Shown here: piece after piece, positions 15,877 to 24,779 of the stretch
Position numbering within the stretch: position 1 is the first letter of the stretch
How the letters are laid out: every line of letters begins with the position of its first letter
NCBI GenBank assembly: GCA_000992445.2
Contig: LBUF02000001.1
Coordinates: 1-64,000, forward strand
Direction: 5' to 3'
DNA length: 64,000 nt
DNA from: Parcubacteria group bacterium GW2011_GWA2_38_13b
Lineage (GTDB): Bacteria; Patescibacteriota; Minisyncoccia; GWA2-38-13b
The notes under the pieces: generated by a model
Told to the model about the DNA's origin: nothing
Database searches by the model: none
Seen by the model: the letters and a program-made list of their open reading frames with translations, nothing else
Made by a program: the position numbers and the translations under genes

Positions 15877-17691
15877 CTACACCTCAATTACCACCGGTAA
15901 GACCATTGGCCTTCTGGCCGTTTTTGTATAAAGAAATCCTCCGATTCTCTCTCGTATATTATTTTTAACATAATCCCAACTGACGGGATGAGTGGTCGCG
16001 GTCGTTTTTTCAATAATTTCTTTTGTCCTTTTTCTGGTTTGCGCCAACAAATCTTTTGATTCCCGCAAATATACGAAACCGCGTGAAATTATATCCGGGT
16101 TACCTTTAACTTTTCCAGTTTGCCCATCCACCACTGAAATTATAACAAAAATACCATCATTGGAAAGCGCTTGGCGGTCGCGAATTACGACTTGACCGAC
16201 GTCGCCAACTCCCAATCCGTCAACCATAACATTCCCCGATGAAACACGTTTTTTTGTTAATTCTATTTTATTTTGGTCAAGTTCTATTATTTGCCCATTC
16301 TCTCCAATCACTATATTATCTTTAGAAATGCCAACTTCATCGGCAAGCATAGCGTGAACTCGTCTCATAGAATAAAACCCGTAAATAGGCATAAAAAATT
16401 TCGGTTTTATTATTCTGATTAATTTTTTAAGGTCTTCCTGCGGCGCGTGTCCTCCGGAATGTATATCCAACATCCGATAATGCAAAACATTCGCTGTTTG
16501 TTTGTAAATAACATCTTTCAACGCTTGAACCGAACCCTGATTACTGGGAATAATAGACGCGGATAACATAATTGTATCGGTTGGTTTTATTCTTATTTCT
16601 CTATGTTCTTGGCTAGCAATTCTCATTAACGCGGCATTCGGTTCTCCTTGAGCGCCAGTGCATATTATGGTTATTCTATCATCGGAATAATCTTTTATTC
16701 TTTTAGAGTCAATAATAGTATCTTTTTTATATGTCAAATAACCCAATCCTTTGGCAATTTCAATATTTGTCTTCATACTATATCCCACAATCGCCACTTT
16801 ACGATTATATTTTTCCGAAATATGAATAATTTGCTGAATGCGGTTAAGTAATGAAGAAAAGGAACTGGCGATTATCCGTCCGGTAGTTTTTTGGAAAACT
16901 TTATCAATATTTTCCATTATTGTTTTTTCCGAAATTGATGTTCCTGGAATTTCAGCGTCCGTACTATCCGACATAAGAAGCAGAACCCCCTTGTTCGATA
17001 TTTCTTCAAGACGCTTAAAATCAGTCGGCTTATCATAAACCGGCGTTTCGTCAAATTTAAAATCTCCCGTATGAATCAATGTTCCGACGGGCGTATTTAT
17101 AACCAAACCGACGCAATCCGGAATATTATGATTTTGACGAAAAAATTCTACCGTAAAATCACCAAGCTTTATGCAGCTTTTTTCATTTATTTCTTTAATT
17201 TCAAGCGGCGGCAAATTCGGGAATTCCTCGTGTCGCTTTAGTATGATTCCACGTATCAACGGCGTTCCGAAAATGGGAGGATTGCCGATTTTATTGATAA
17301 TATAAGGTATCCCGCCGATATGATCATAATGCCCGTGAGTAATAAATACCCCCCTTATGTTTTCTTTTTTTTCTTGAAGATATGTCGTATCAGGAATTAT
17401 ATAATCAATGCCCGGCGTGTTTTCATCGGGAAACTGAAAACCCATATCGACGATTATGATGTCTTGTTTATATTCAAAAGCCATCATATTTTGTCCCACT
17501 TCTTCCATACCGCCGAGCGGTATTATCCGAATATGGGGATTTCTATTGATTGGGTGATCGGTAGTTATTTTTATCGGCGATTGCTTTTGCGCCGATATGC
17601 GATGTTTGGCCGGAGACGAATGGAATCTGCCGTGTTGCGAATAAGGCGATCGGCGATTTCCCGTACGAGATGTTTGTTTGAATGTTTGCAT
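15877..17691 (-). CDS. rnj: ribonuclease J
   Basis: A 604-residue metallo-beta-lactamase/beta-CASP nuclease. The HGHYDHIGG metal motif, an HTGDFKFDE motif, the beta-CASP region and the HSGGHAPQEDL motif are all present, followed by the RNase J C-terminal domain. The first 45 residues are Arg/Ser/His/Gln-rich and look disordered, an extension seen in some RNase J proteins. RNase J gives 5'-3' exonuclease and endonuclease activity for mRNA decay and rRNA maturation. RNase Y at 35 kb complements it, giving a Firmicute-style decay system. Confidence 0.95.
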   Translation of the reverse strand: MQTFKQTSRTGNRRSPYSQHGRFHSSPAKHRISAQKQSPIKITTDHPINRNPHIRIIPLGGMEEVGQNMMAFEYKQDIIIVDMGFQFPDENTPGIDYIIPDTTYLQEKKENIRGVFITHGHYDHIGGIPYIINKIGNPPIFGTPLIRGIILKRHEEFPNLPPLEIKEINEKSCIKLGDFTVEFFRQNHNIPDCVGLVINTPVGTLIHTGDFKFDETPVYDKPTDFKRLEEISNKGVLLLMSDSTDAEIPGTSISEKTIMENIDKVFQKTTGRIIASSFSSLLNRIQQIIHISEKYNRKVAIVGYSMKTNIEIAKGLGYLTYKKDTIIDSKRIKDYSDDRITIICTGAQGEPNAALMRIASQEHREIRIKPTDTIMLSASIIPSNQGSVQALKDVIYKQTANVLHYRMLDIHSGGHAPQEDLKKLIRIIKPKFFMPIYGFYSMRRVHAMLADEVGISKDNIVIGENGQIIELDQNKIELTKKRVSSGNVMVDGLGVGDVGQVVIRDRQALSNDGIFVIISVVDGQTGKVKGNPDIISRGFVYLRESKDLLAQTRKRTKEIIEKTTATTHPVSWDYVKNNIRERIGGFLYTKTARRPMVLPVVIEV

Positions 17692-17710
17692 AAATTATTT
17701 TTTACTTTAT

Positions 17711-17800
17711 CTTAAATTACGAAATGTTTGCGTTTGAATTTGCGCGCCCCGTCCCGCAGTACTGCGGGACGGGGCGCGCAAATGACATTTAGTAATCCAG
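17711..17800. repeat. palindromic element, copy A (with 46-bp perfect palindrome)
   Basis: The centre 17738-17783 is a perfect palindrome built around CCCGCAGTACTGCGGG. It is flanked by a second pair of arms, ATTACGAAATG (17716-17726) and CATTTAGTAAT (17786-17796), with one mismatch. A second copy with the same core and outer arms lies at 45031-45121. It can fold as a GC-rich terminator hairpin after the gene at 17807-18760. The nested outer arms suggest a small non-autonomous mobile repeat. Confidence 0.75.
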
Positions 17801-17806
17801 AATATT

Positions 17807-18760
17807 TTAATCTATTATTTGTTTTCTGAAAGGCGAAAAAAAATCGGGATCAATGATCCGTTCAAAACAGGTATAGCCCGAATTATGAATCCAGTTTTCC
17901 GTAATTCCAAACGGTTTTGTCGGCATCGGCTCGCCATTTATACTGCCAAATTCTTCTTTGTTAGAAGTGCTGAAAGTAGCGCATAATTCAAAAGATTTAT
18001 CGCCGTTTATTTTGTATATATACGGTTCTTGAGTTTCCAGATCTGTTGGAACCGCAAATCCATTGATATCGTTTTTAATTTTATCAAGCGATTGGGGGAG
18101 TTTTTCTTTGACCTGCCAATAACTTATTATTTGGGATTGTATTGTTTGCAGATCATTTATCCGTTGGTCGTCAAACCGTCTAAGCCGTTCGGCTCGAGGT
18201 GAACCGGCTATGAAAAATCCGGCGATAATTGCCGCGCCGCCAAGAATAATCACTGTCCAAACAAATAATTTCATTTTTGGATTTTTTGAAGCGGGAATGT
18301 TTTTTTTGAGATTCCAACCGTAATAAAGAAAAACCGCGAGGGCAATCAAGAGAACGACAATAATTTTTAAAATGAAGCGCGTAGTCAACTCTCCGTTTAA
18401 AAATCTAAAAATAAGACTAATAATATCGCCCGCTATAACCAGAATTGTGGCGAATACCGTAAAATAAATGGTCCATTTTCGCGTTTTCAATTCTCTTTTT
18501 TCCGGGTTCACGGCAAGATCTTTTTGCGCAAACGCGGAAAGCCAAACATAGAACGGGAAAACAATTACTAATATTGAAAGCGGCCAACGTATGAAATTGC
18601 GGGCGAACCTGATTGATTCCGGATGAAGCAAGTCCGGAAAATAAATATTGATATATTGAAAAATAATCATACCGAAAGTTATTACGCTTACGTAAAGCGT
18701 AATAATCGTAAGTAAGTGCATAAAAACGTCTTTCGGACCGGTTTTAGTTAAATCTTCCAT
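17807..18760 (-). CDS. DUF5671-like membrane protein
   Basis: A 317-residue protein. Four hydrophobic helices lie in the first 180 residues (starting LLTIITLYVSVITFGMI), with a fifth at VWTVIILGGAAIIAGFF. A soluble C-terminal domain of about 120 residues follows, beginning SPRAERLRRFDDQRINDLQ. The N-terminal layout (a DVFMHLLTIITLYVS start and helix pairs) matches DUF5671 proteins, common in Patescibacteria. The C-terminal domain, with paired Cys (FELCATF and GYTCFERI), is probably outside the membrane. Function unknown. Confidence 0.65.
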   Translation of the reverse strand: MEDLTKTGPKDVFMHLLTIITLYVSVITFGMIIFQYINIYFPDLLHPESIRFARNFIRWPLSILVIVFPFYVWLSAFAQKDLAVNPEKRELKTRKWTIYFTVFATILVIAGDIISLIFRFLNGELTTRFILKIIVVLLIALAVFLYYGWNLKKNIPASKNPKMKLFVWTVIILGGAAIIAGFFIAGSPRAERLRRFDDQRINDLQTIQSQIISYWQVKEKLPQSLDKIKNDINGFAVPTDLETQEPYIYKINGDKSFELCATFSTSNKEEFGSINGEPMPTKPFGITENWIHNSGYTCFERIIDPDFFSPFRKQIID

Positions 18761-18853
18761 ATTTTTTATTCTAACTTCAAATAATCCAAATAGATATTGG
18801 CTAATTTTTGAATTAATGAGGATAAAATTATAAATTTAAATTAAATAAATTAG

Positions 18854-18936
18854 TGCCTAGGGGGAGACTCGGACTCCCATGCCCTTGCGAGCGCGACATT
18901 TTAAGTGTCGTGTGTCTACCATTGCACCACCTAGGC
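18854..18936 (-). tRNA. tRNA-Leu (anticodon TAA)
   Basis: Minus-strand cloverleaf with acceptor GCCTAGG/CCTAGGC, anticodon stem CGACA/TGTCG around CTTAAAA (anticodon TAA), a long variable arm (class II), and T-arm GGGAGTCCGAGTCTCCC. The 3' CCA is not encoded. Confidence 0.93.
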
Positions 18937-18977
18937 ATATTTTGAATGAGGCCCGGGGGAGAATTGCCACGCCCTTT

Positions 18978-19052
18978 TGGAGGTCTGGGTGGGAATTGCA
19001 CCCACGCATAAGAGTTTTGCAGACTCCTGCCTTGCTACTTGGCTACCAGACC
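18978..19052 (-). tRNA. tRNA-Cys (anticodon GCA)
   Basis: Minus-strand cloverleaf with acceptor GGTCTGG/CCAGACC, anticodon stem GAGT/ACTC around CTGCAAA (anticodon GCA), T-arm GTGGGTGCAATTCCCAC, discriminator T and an encoded CCA. It lies 41 bp from tRNA-Leu. Confidence 0.93.
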
Positions 19053-19153
19053 GTATTAACAAAAACGAACAAGCAGACTGGCGGGCCACCGGACCAAATC
19101 TTATTTATACATTAAATTTACTATAAATTTCATTTATTCACAATATTACAGAC

Positions 19154-19181
19154 TTGTCTAATTGTTTTTTAATGATAGGAT
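19154..19181 (+). promoter_or_regulatory. corA promoter, probably leaderless
   Basis: TTGTCT, a 16-bp spacer and TAGGAT. The -10 box ends 7 nt before the corA ATG, and no Shine-Dalgarno site is present. Confidence 0.4.
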
Positions 19182-19188
19182 ACAATAG

Positions 19189-20112
19189 ATGATAAAAACA
19201 ATTGAATACAATAAAATAAAGTGGTTCCATATTGATAAACCCGACGAGCGGGATATTAAATTTTTGCGGGAAAATTTTTCATTCCACGAACTGGATATGG
19301 AAGATTTGGTAAGCCATCAACAAAGACCTAAAATTGATCCATACGATAATTATGTTTTTTTAGTGTTCCATTTCCCCGCTATGAAAGGAGATCGGATTGA
19401 AATTATGGAAGTTGATTTTTTTATCGGCAAAGATTATGTAATTTCTTCAACGCAAACTAATTTTTATTTATTGGAAAATCTTTTTTCTAAAATCCGAAAC
19501 GATGAATCATCGAAATCAAAATTTTTTGCCAAAGATTCAAAAATGCTGTTTTACAAAATACTGGATGATTTCGTGGAAGCTATGCTCCCCTTGATAGACA
19601 AATTCGGAGCGGAAATAGATAGTATTGACAAACAAATATTTGCCGCACATTCGAAACACATTCAATCTAAATTTATTTTTTTGGAAAAAATAACTATTTT
19701 ACGCAGAAATCTTTTAGTTTCGCAAACTATACTTAAACCGGAAATAAACATAATAACGGAAATGGAAACCGGTAAAATAATTTTTTTCGGCAATAATATG
19801 GCTGTTTACTGGAGCGACGTCCTTGATCATTTGAAAAAATTCTCCGACCAGCTGGAAAACTACCGTTTTTTAATTGAAGGGCTGTCGATTGCCGAAGAAA
19901 CCCTTGTTTCATACAAGATTAACGAAGTTATAAAAGTTTTTACCGTGTTTACGGTTTTTTTAATGCCGCCGACATTACTCGCCAGTATCTATGGAATGAA
20001 TATTTTTTTACCGATACAATATCATCCCCTCGCTTTTTGGATAATGTTGGCGCTGATGGCAGTAATAGAAGTCGCGATGTTTGTTTATTTCCGAATTAAA
20101 AAATGGTTTTAA
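19189..20112 (+). CDS. corA: CorA-family Mg2+/divalent metal transporter
   Basis: A 307-residue protein with a long cytoplasmic alpha/beta domain and two C-terminal membrane helices. The pore signature YGMN is in LLASIYGMNIF near residue 270, at the end of the first helix, and a Lys/Phe tail (RIKKWF) follows the second. This is the normal CorA architecture. It forms a pentameric channel-like importer of Mg2+ or Co2+. It is a single-gene unit on the + strand, with its own promoter after the two tRNAs. Confidence 0.93.
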   Translation: MIKTIEYNKIKWFHIDKPDERDIKFLRENFSFHELDMEDLVSHQQRPKIDPYDNYVFLVFHFPAMKGDRIEIMEVDFFIGKDYVISSTQTNFYLLENLFSKIRNDESSKSKFFAKDSKMLFYKILDDFVEAMLPLIDKFGAEIDSIDKQIFAAHSKHIQSKFIFLEKITILRRNLLVSQTILKPEINIITEMETGKIIFFGNNMAVYWSDVLDHLKKFSDQLENYRFLIEGLSIAEETLVSYKINEVIKVFTVFTVFLMPPTLLASIYGMNIFLPIQYHPLAFWIMLALMAVIEVAMFVYFRIKKWF

Positions 20113-20121
20113 CCTACAAAC

Positions 20122-20634
20122 CTATTGCAAAACAACCAATTCCGTCGTTTTCACGCCGAAATTGTTCGCTTCTTGCCGAGTAGGAAACCAAATATCAACG
20201 CGATCGGAAAATCTTTGATGCATTTTGTCTTCAACGGTAAATATTTTATCCCCGAAATAACGGGGTATTTTTATTTTGGTTCCGAATTTCAAAAAATTAG
20301 CGGCTACGATTCCATCGCGCACAAAAGTATTGTAAGCGGTAATAAAAGGCGTGGAATCGGTTTGATCCGGCGTGCTGGAATAAGCCGTTATAGTAACGAT
20401 TCTAGTGTTGGTTGGGCGGTTTTGCGCGATAATTCCCCATGTGTCGGGATTATTTTGTTGCATAAAAAAGCTTCCGTAAACCGACGCAATATTTTCCGCC
20501 GGCTCATATATAAAACGGCTATCCTTATCGCTAAAAATTCCGCCGAGATTCCAAGCCAAACCCGTATTTGGCAACAAAAAAATAATACACGCTATAATCA
20601 CAATAATTATATAACTGTATTTATTTTTAATCAT
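20122..20634 (-). CDS. secreted 3D-domain protein
   Basis: I prefer the ATG at 20634 (170 residues, MIKNKYS...) because it gives a proper signal peptide or anchor (a Lys-rich start and then a 20-residue hydrophobic stretch ending GLAW) and has a GGGGA site upstream. The C-terminal 90 residues carry the 3D fold: ITAYSSTPDQTD, GTKIKIP and FTVEDKMHQRFSDRVDIWF, with three conserved Asp. The domain occurs in lytic transglycosylase-like cell-wall enzymes. A perfect CCCC/GGGG hairpin overlaps the ribosome-binding site and might control translation. Confidence 0.75.
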   Translation of the reverse strand: MIKNKYSYIIIVIIACIIFLLPNTGLAWNLGGIFSDKDSRFIYEPAENIASVYGSFFMQQNNPDTWGIIAQNRPTNTRIVTITAYSSTPDQTDSTPFITAYNTFVRDGIVAANFLKFGTKIKIPRYFGDKIFTVEDKMHQRFSDRVDIWFPTRQEANNFGVKTTELVVLQ

Positions 20635-20688
20635 AAAAAATCCCCGTTTATGGGGAACAATACACTGTATCATATAATAATTTATATG

Positions 20689-21522
20689 TCAATAGTTTTG
20701 GGCGTACTTTCTAAATAATTCCATTAAAATTTGGGTATTTTTGCCTATTTTTCCGTTTCCAATTTTTTGATCGTTTATTTGAATAATCGGCGCTATTTCT
20801 TTAGTGGTGGCGGTAATAAACGCTTCGCTTACCGATTTAATCTCGCGCAGCGGTAAATCCCGTTCTTCAACGAAAAATTTAGCTTTTTTTGCAAGTTTTA
20901 CAACAAAGTCCCTTGTTATTCCTATTAAAACATTATTTTTTGGCGTGATAAGCGTGTTTTTCTTGAAAATAAAAAAATTGCTCATTGTTGCCTCTAGGAT
21001 CAACCCATTTTTGATATAAAGTACTTCTATCGCTTTCTTTTTTTTGCGTAAGTTTTGCAACATCGCGGCTATCGCGTAATCAGTGGTTTTGGCTTCCGGC
21101 ATTTTTCGCTGATAGTCGTAAGTTATCAATTTGCCCCCTTTTGAATAAATATAGTTCTGAAGTTTGGCATGATTTTCCGGCAATATAAAAAATGTCGGTT
21201 TCTCGCAGGTTATTCCGTCGGATGATTCACCTCCGGTAAGCACCATTCTGACAAAACACTCTTTTAATTTATTTTCGGCAAGCAAATTTTTCATAAGATT
21301 ATTTAATTGAATTAAGGAAATCGGCATTTTTAATTTCAATATTTTTGCCGACCGCTTGAATCGTTCAAAGTGTTCTTTTAAAAGAAAAGCTTTACCGTTA
21401 TAAGTTCTAAAGAAATCAAAAATGCCATAGCCACGCAAAATTCCCATATCATTCAAGTTGATATGCGCATTGCTTACGGTGATTATTTTCCCGTTCAGAT
21501 AACAATATTTAATTTCATTCAT
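20689..21522 (-). CDS. class IV aminotransferase (branched-chain / D-amino-acid type)
   Basis: A 277-residue fold-type IV PLP enzyme. The NDMGILRGYGIFDFFRTYNG start, the PLP lysine in EAKTTDY near residue 145, the EATMSNFFIF motif near residue 180 and the EAFITATTKEIAP C-terminal motif are all typical. The family covers branched-chain aminotransferase, D-amino-acid aminotransferase and aminodeoxychorismate lyase, and sequence alone does not settle which. The neighbouring uppP and 3D-domain genes make a D-amino-acid role in peptidoglycan an attractive but unproven option. It ends 1 bp before uppP's reading frame region and is probably co-transcribed with it. Confidence 0.82.
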   Translation of the reverse strand: MNEIKYCYLNGKIITVSNAHINLNDMGILRGYGIFDFFRTYNGKAFLLKEHFERFKRSAKILKLKMPISLIQLNNLMKNLLAENKLKECFVRMVLTGGESSDGITCEKPTFFILPENHAKLQNYIYSKGGKLITYDYQRKMPEAKTTDYAIAAMLQNLRKKKKAIEVLYIKNGLILEATMSNFFIFKKNTLITPKNNVLIGITRDFVVKLAKKAKFFVEERDLPLREIKSVSEAFITATTKEIAPIIQINDQKIGNGKIGKNTQILMELFRKYAQNY

Positions 21523-21523
21523 T

Positions 21524-22309
21524 CTATATGAATATTAGAAATACCATTCCTAATATTATCCTATAAATCACGAAAATAAAATAGTTTTTTGTTTGCACAT
21601 ATTTTAACAACCATTTAATGCTAAAAAATCCGGCAATGGCGGAAAATAAAAATCCCGCGATAAATATATTGTCAACTCCCGAATTTAATATATCGGGCAG
21701 TTTTACAAGTCCAGCCCCTAATATTATCGGCGTTGCCAACAAAAAAGAAAAATGGGCTGAATCTTTTCTTGATAGTCCCAAGAACATCGCCGCGGCAATG
21801 GTAATGCCAGAACGGGATACGCCAGGGACAATCGCTATGGCCTGCGCAAGACCTACTAAAACGGCGGATTTTAATGTGATAGAACTTATTTGGCGATTTT
21901 TTTCTCCCATTATATCAGAAATAAATAAAATAATTCCGGCTACTATAAGCGTAACGGAAACTAAAATCGGATTTCTAAATATAGTCTCCGCTTTGCTTTC
22001 CAGAAAATATCCGGCAAACGCGCCGGGAATCGTGGCGATTATGATGAAATATAATATTTTATTTTGATTATTATCAATAGAATTATCGGAATAAATAAAA
22101 GCGTTTTTAAATATTTTCAGCCAGTCCTTGTAAAAATATCCAATAACGCCGAAAAGCGTTCCCCAGTGAAGCGCGATAGTGAACGAAAGACCAGGATCAT
22201 TCCAGCCGAAAATTTTGGGAATTAAAATTAAATGCCCCGACGAACTTATGGGCAGAAATTCCGTGATGCCTTGAGTTATGCCTAAAATTATAGATTGGAT
22301 TATACCCAT
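21524..22309 (-). CDS. uppP: undecaprenyl-diphosphatase (BacA/UppP type)
   Basis: A 261-residue integral membrane enzyme with about eight helices. Signature 1 is the ITEFLPISSSGHLIL segment near residue 20 and signature 2 is VPGVSRSGITI near residue 160, both characteristic of UppP. It recycles C55-PP to C55-P, the lipid carrier for peptidoglycan. This complements MraY at 48 kb. The next gene downstream, 1 bp away, is the class IV aminotransferase. Confidence 0.95.
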   Translation of the reverse strand: MGIIQSIILGITQGITEFLPISSSGHLILIPKIFGWNDPGLSFTIALHWGTLFGVIGYFYKDWLKIFKNAFIYSDNSIDNNQNKILYFIIIATIPGAFAGYFLESKAETIFRNPILVSVTLIVAGIILFISDIMGEKNRQISSITLKSAVLVGLAQAIAIVPGVSRSGITIAAAMFLGLSRKDSAHFSFLLATPIILGAGLVKLPDILNSGVDNIFIAGFLFSAIAGFFSIKWLLKYVQTKNYFIFVIYRIILGMVFLIFI

Positions 22310-22344
22310 TAATTTTTATGATAGCATTAGTTTAAAAATTAAAA

Positions 22345-22363
22345 AAGGGGAGATTTTCCCCTT
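22345..22363. terminator. intrinsic terminator
   Basis: AAGGGGA and TCCCCTT pair around a short GATTT loop, with an A-run on one side. It lies just after the formyltransferase gene (minus strand). Confidence 0.65.
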
Positions 22364-22373
22364 CTAGATTGAA

Positions 22374-23018
22374 TTATTTAACGATTTTTACTTTGTTATT
22401 CTCGATCTTTATTTTGCCTTCGGCTATCAATTGGATTGCGCGGGGCAATATGTCGCGGACGCATTCGTTGCGCACGCGCAATGATATGGTTTCAGGCGTA
22501 TCGGTAGGCAATACTTTTATTTCTTTTTCTAGTATTATAGGGCCGTGATCATATTCATCGTCGGCGAAATGTACCGTGCATCCGGCAGGTAATTTCTTTT
22601 CTATAATAGCGGAATGCACATTTTTTCCGTAAGCCCCTTTTCCTTTTATTCCGGTTCGAAATAAAGCCGGGTGAAGATTGATAACTTTATATTTATATTT
22701 TTCTCCAACTCGGAATAAATGTAGCCAGCCGGACATTACAATCAAGCCAAAATTGTATTTCAATAAAATTCTATGGATTTCATCGTTAAATTTATCAATA
22801 TTTTCGTATTTTTTTCTGTCAATTACGATAATTTCCGGCATTTTATCTATGCCTAAATTTTCCAATAAGTTTCTTACATAATCATATCCCGTTGGTTTGG
22901 ATACGATTATTAAATTAAAATCAGCGTTTATTTCTTTTTTAACGAGAGCTTCGGCAAGCGCGTTGAACGAACTTGGCTTGTCGCAAGAATTTAATACGAC
23001 TAATTTTAAATTATTCAT
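22374..23018 (-). CDS. purN: phosphoribosylglycinamide formyltransferase-like protein
   Basis: A 214-residue protein of the formyltransferase fold. The segment INLHPALFRTGIKGKGAYG and the later GCTVHFADDEYDHGPII carry the catalytic Asn, His and Asp of the PurN family. PurN uses 10-formyl-THF to formylate GAR in purine synthesis. No other purine gene is in the window, so a different formyl acceptor, such as a sugar nucleotide, is possible. The N-terminus (LVVLNSCDKPSSFNAL) replaces the usual VLxSGxGSN phosphate-binding loop and is unusual for PurN. Confidence 0.72.
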   Translation of the reverse strand: MNNLKLVVLNSCDKPSSFNALAEALVKKEINADFNLIIVSKPTGYDYVRNLLENLGIDKMPEIIVIDRKKYENIDKFNDEIHRILLKYNFGLIVMSGWLHLFRVGEKYKYKVINLHPALFRTGIKGKGAYGKNVHSAIIEKKLPAGCTVHFADDEYDHGPIILEKEIKVLPTDTPETISLRVRNECVRDILPRAIQLIAEGKIKIENNKVKIVK

Positions 23019-23082
23019 TTTCTCCTTTCAAGTAGGATATGTAATAGAAGGAACTTTTTTAATATTAATATTAACATTAACA

Positions 23083-23727
23083 TTAAAATGATAGTATGTC
23101 AAGCAATTGTTCCTTTTTTACGGGTCCTATTCTTAAAATTTTGGGTTTTTGGCCGCTTAAATCCAAAATCGTTGACGGTTCTGACGGAAGCAGGGTTCCG
23201 GCATCCAAAATTAAGTCCGGTTTGTCGTTCGTTTGATTAAAACGGTCAATTATTTTTTGAATGTTCAAACTTGGTTCTTCGCCGGAAATATTGGCGGAAG
23301 TCGCCGTTATCGGCGCGCCAAGCGATGAAATTAAAATTCTCGCAAATTCAAAATCGGGAATTCTTATGCCGACAGTATCTTTTGTACCGGTTAAAATATC
23401 GGGAACAGTATCTTTTTTATGGAGAATAACTGTGATTGGAGATGGCCATATTTTCCCCAGTATTTCATCTTTCTTATAATCAATATATGCTATTTTTCTC
23501 GCCATTTCAATACTGTTGACGATAACCGGAACCGCTTTTTCCATTGGCCGGCGTTTAATTTTAAAAAGCCGGCTTATCGCTTCGCCATTTAAAGCGTTAA
23601 CTCCCAATCCGTAAATAGTGTCAGTCGGATAAACAACTGAGCCGCCTGCCCGAAGAACAATGATGGCTTCCTCAATGGCACTGATTGATTCTTTCAGGTT
23701 ATTGAGATTTATTTTTATAATTTTCAC
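23083..23727 (-). CDS. tsaC: L-threonylcarbamoyladenylate synthase
   Basis: A 214-residue YrdC/Sua5-domain protein without the extra C-terminal Sua5 domain. The KxR-S/T-x-N-type site is seen as GGSVVYPTDTIYGLGVNA, FKIKRRPMEKAVPVIV and ITATSANISGEEPS. It makes threonylcarbamoyl-AMP from Thr, bicarbonate and ATP for the universal t6A37 tRNA modification. It lies between the PurN-like gene and yvcK. A short ATTAAY tandem run precedes the PurN-like gene in the intergenic gap. Confidence 0.92.
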   Translation of the reverse strand: MKIIKINLNNLKESISAIEEAIIVLRAGGSVVYPTDTIYGLGVNALNGEAISRLFKIKRRPMEKAVPVIVNSIEMARKIAYIDYKKDEILGKIWPSPITVILHKKDTVPDILTGTKDTVGIRIPDFEFARILISSLGAPITATSANISGEEPSLNIQKIIDRFNQTNDKPDLILDAGTLLPSEPSTILDLSGQKPKILRIGPVKKEQLLDILSF

Positions 23728-23728
23728 T

Positions 23729-23800
23729 TAAATTTTCAATTTTCAGTGATCAATTTTCAATGAATTTTCAATTACTAAATTATAAAATTGAAAATTGATA
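23729..23800. repeat. A/T-rich intergenic palindromic repeat
   Basis: The units CAATTTTCA repeat three times and are answered by TAAAATTGAAAATTGA on the other side, forming a long imperfect inverted repeat between yvcK and tsaC. It is non-coding, and similar in style, though not in sequence, to the repeat at 12560-12653. Confidence 0.5.
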
Positions 23801-23801
23801 C

Positions 23802-24773
23802 TTAAAAATTATTTTTTATCACGATTCCTTCCATCGCTTTTTTTATCTTAACAATATTGTGCCTAATAAATGTTCTTTCCAGCATATCATTTTTGTCTTT
23901 TTCATATAATTCTTTTTGAACCAAATCTTGCTTCAGTATTTTTACGCCAAGAAAATTATCATTATTTTTTATTAAAACCGGCTGGCTGTTTTTACTGACA
24001 AAACTAGTATTTTTATTGTAAATAATGCAATCAAAAGAACGATTTAAATATTCTTGGAAAACATTAACATAATCTTCCAAACAAAAATTATCGGTATGAT
24101 TTTTTAAATTGGCGAGAGGCGATATGTAAATAATTTTTGCTTTAGATTTTTCAATGGCTTTTGCCATTCCCTCAATAAGCAATACGGGAACAATACTGCA
24201 ATATAAATTGCCCGGGCTAAAAATGATAAAATCGGCGTTTTTAACGGTTTTTTCCGCGCGCGGATTTATATTCGCTTTCGGTTTGAGATAAAGCCGGAAA
24301 TTTTTTAACTTTGATATTTCGGTATTATAGATTTCGTGTTCTCCGCAAACGATTTCCCTTTCCGTTTTTAAGCATAAATTTGTTTTATCCAAGGTTGCCG
24401 GAACGATATTGCCGCTTGCATTAAGCGAATGACTCGCAATTTCAATGGCTTTTTCAATATTTCCGTATGATTTTTCCAAGCTTGCCAAAACTATGTTGCC
24501 GAAACTATGCCCTTTTAGATTGCCCTTTTCAAAACGCGAATTAAATAGTTTTTTAATTTCATCGTTTGTATCCGATAAAGCGATCAGGCATTGCCGTATA
24601 TCGCCAGGCGGCAAAACATTGAGTTTTTTTCGCAGGCGACCAGAAGAACCGCCATTATCGGTGACGTTTACAATTGTTGATAAATCGCAATTCAAATCTT
24701 TCAGCGCGGAAAGGATAAGGGAATTTCCCGTCCCGCCGCCGAAAGTGGTAATTTTTGGTTGATTTTTTGACAT
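23802..24773 (-). CDS. yvcK: YvcK/GlmR-family UDP-sugar-binding protein
   Basis: A 323-residue protein of the CofD-like YvcK family. The N-terminus FGGGTGNSLIL, then NVTDNGGSSGRLR and the PPGDIRQCLIAL segment are diagnostic. In Bacillus this protein (GlmR) binds UDP-GlcNAc and supports peptidoglycan precursor synthesis, in part by stimulating GlmS. Here the gene lies 6 bp downstream of glmS in the same direction, so the two are almost certainly co-transcribed. It is a regulator and not a 2-phospholactate transferase, since it lacks coenzyme F420 context. Confidence 0.93.
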   Translation of the reverse strand: MSKNQPKITTFGGGTGNSLILSALKDLNCDLSTIVNVTDNGGSSGRLRKKLNVLPPGDIRQCLIALSDTNDEIKKLFNSRFEKGNLKGHSFGNIVLASLEKSYGNIEKAIEIASHSLNASGNIVPATLDKTNLCLKTEREIVCGEHEIYNTEISKLKNFRLYLKPKANINPRAEKTVKNADFIIFSPGNLYCSIVPVLLIEGMAKAIEKSKAKIIYISPLANLKNHTDNFCLEDYVNVFQEYLNRSFDCIIYNKNTSFVSKNSQPVLIKNNDNFLGVKILKQDLVQKELYEKDKNDMLERTFIRHNIVKIKKAMEGIVIKNNF

Positions 24774-24779
24774 AGATTT

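Noticed and set aside
18879-19115. 78-residue + strand ORF
   Set aside because: It covers tRNA-Leu and tRNA-Cys on the opposite strand.
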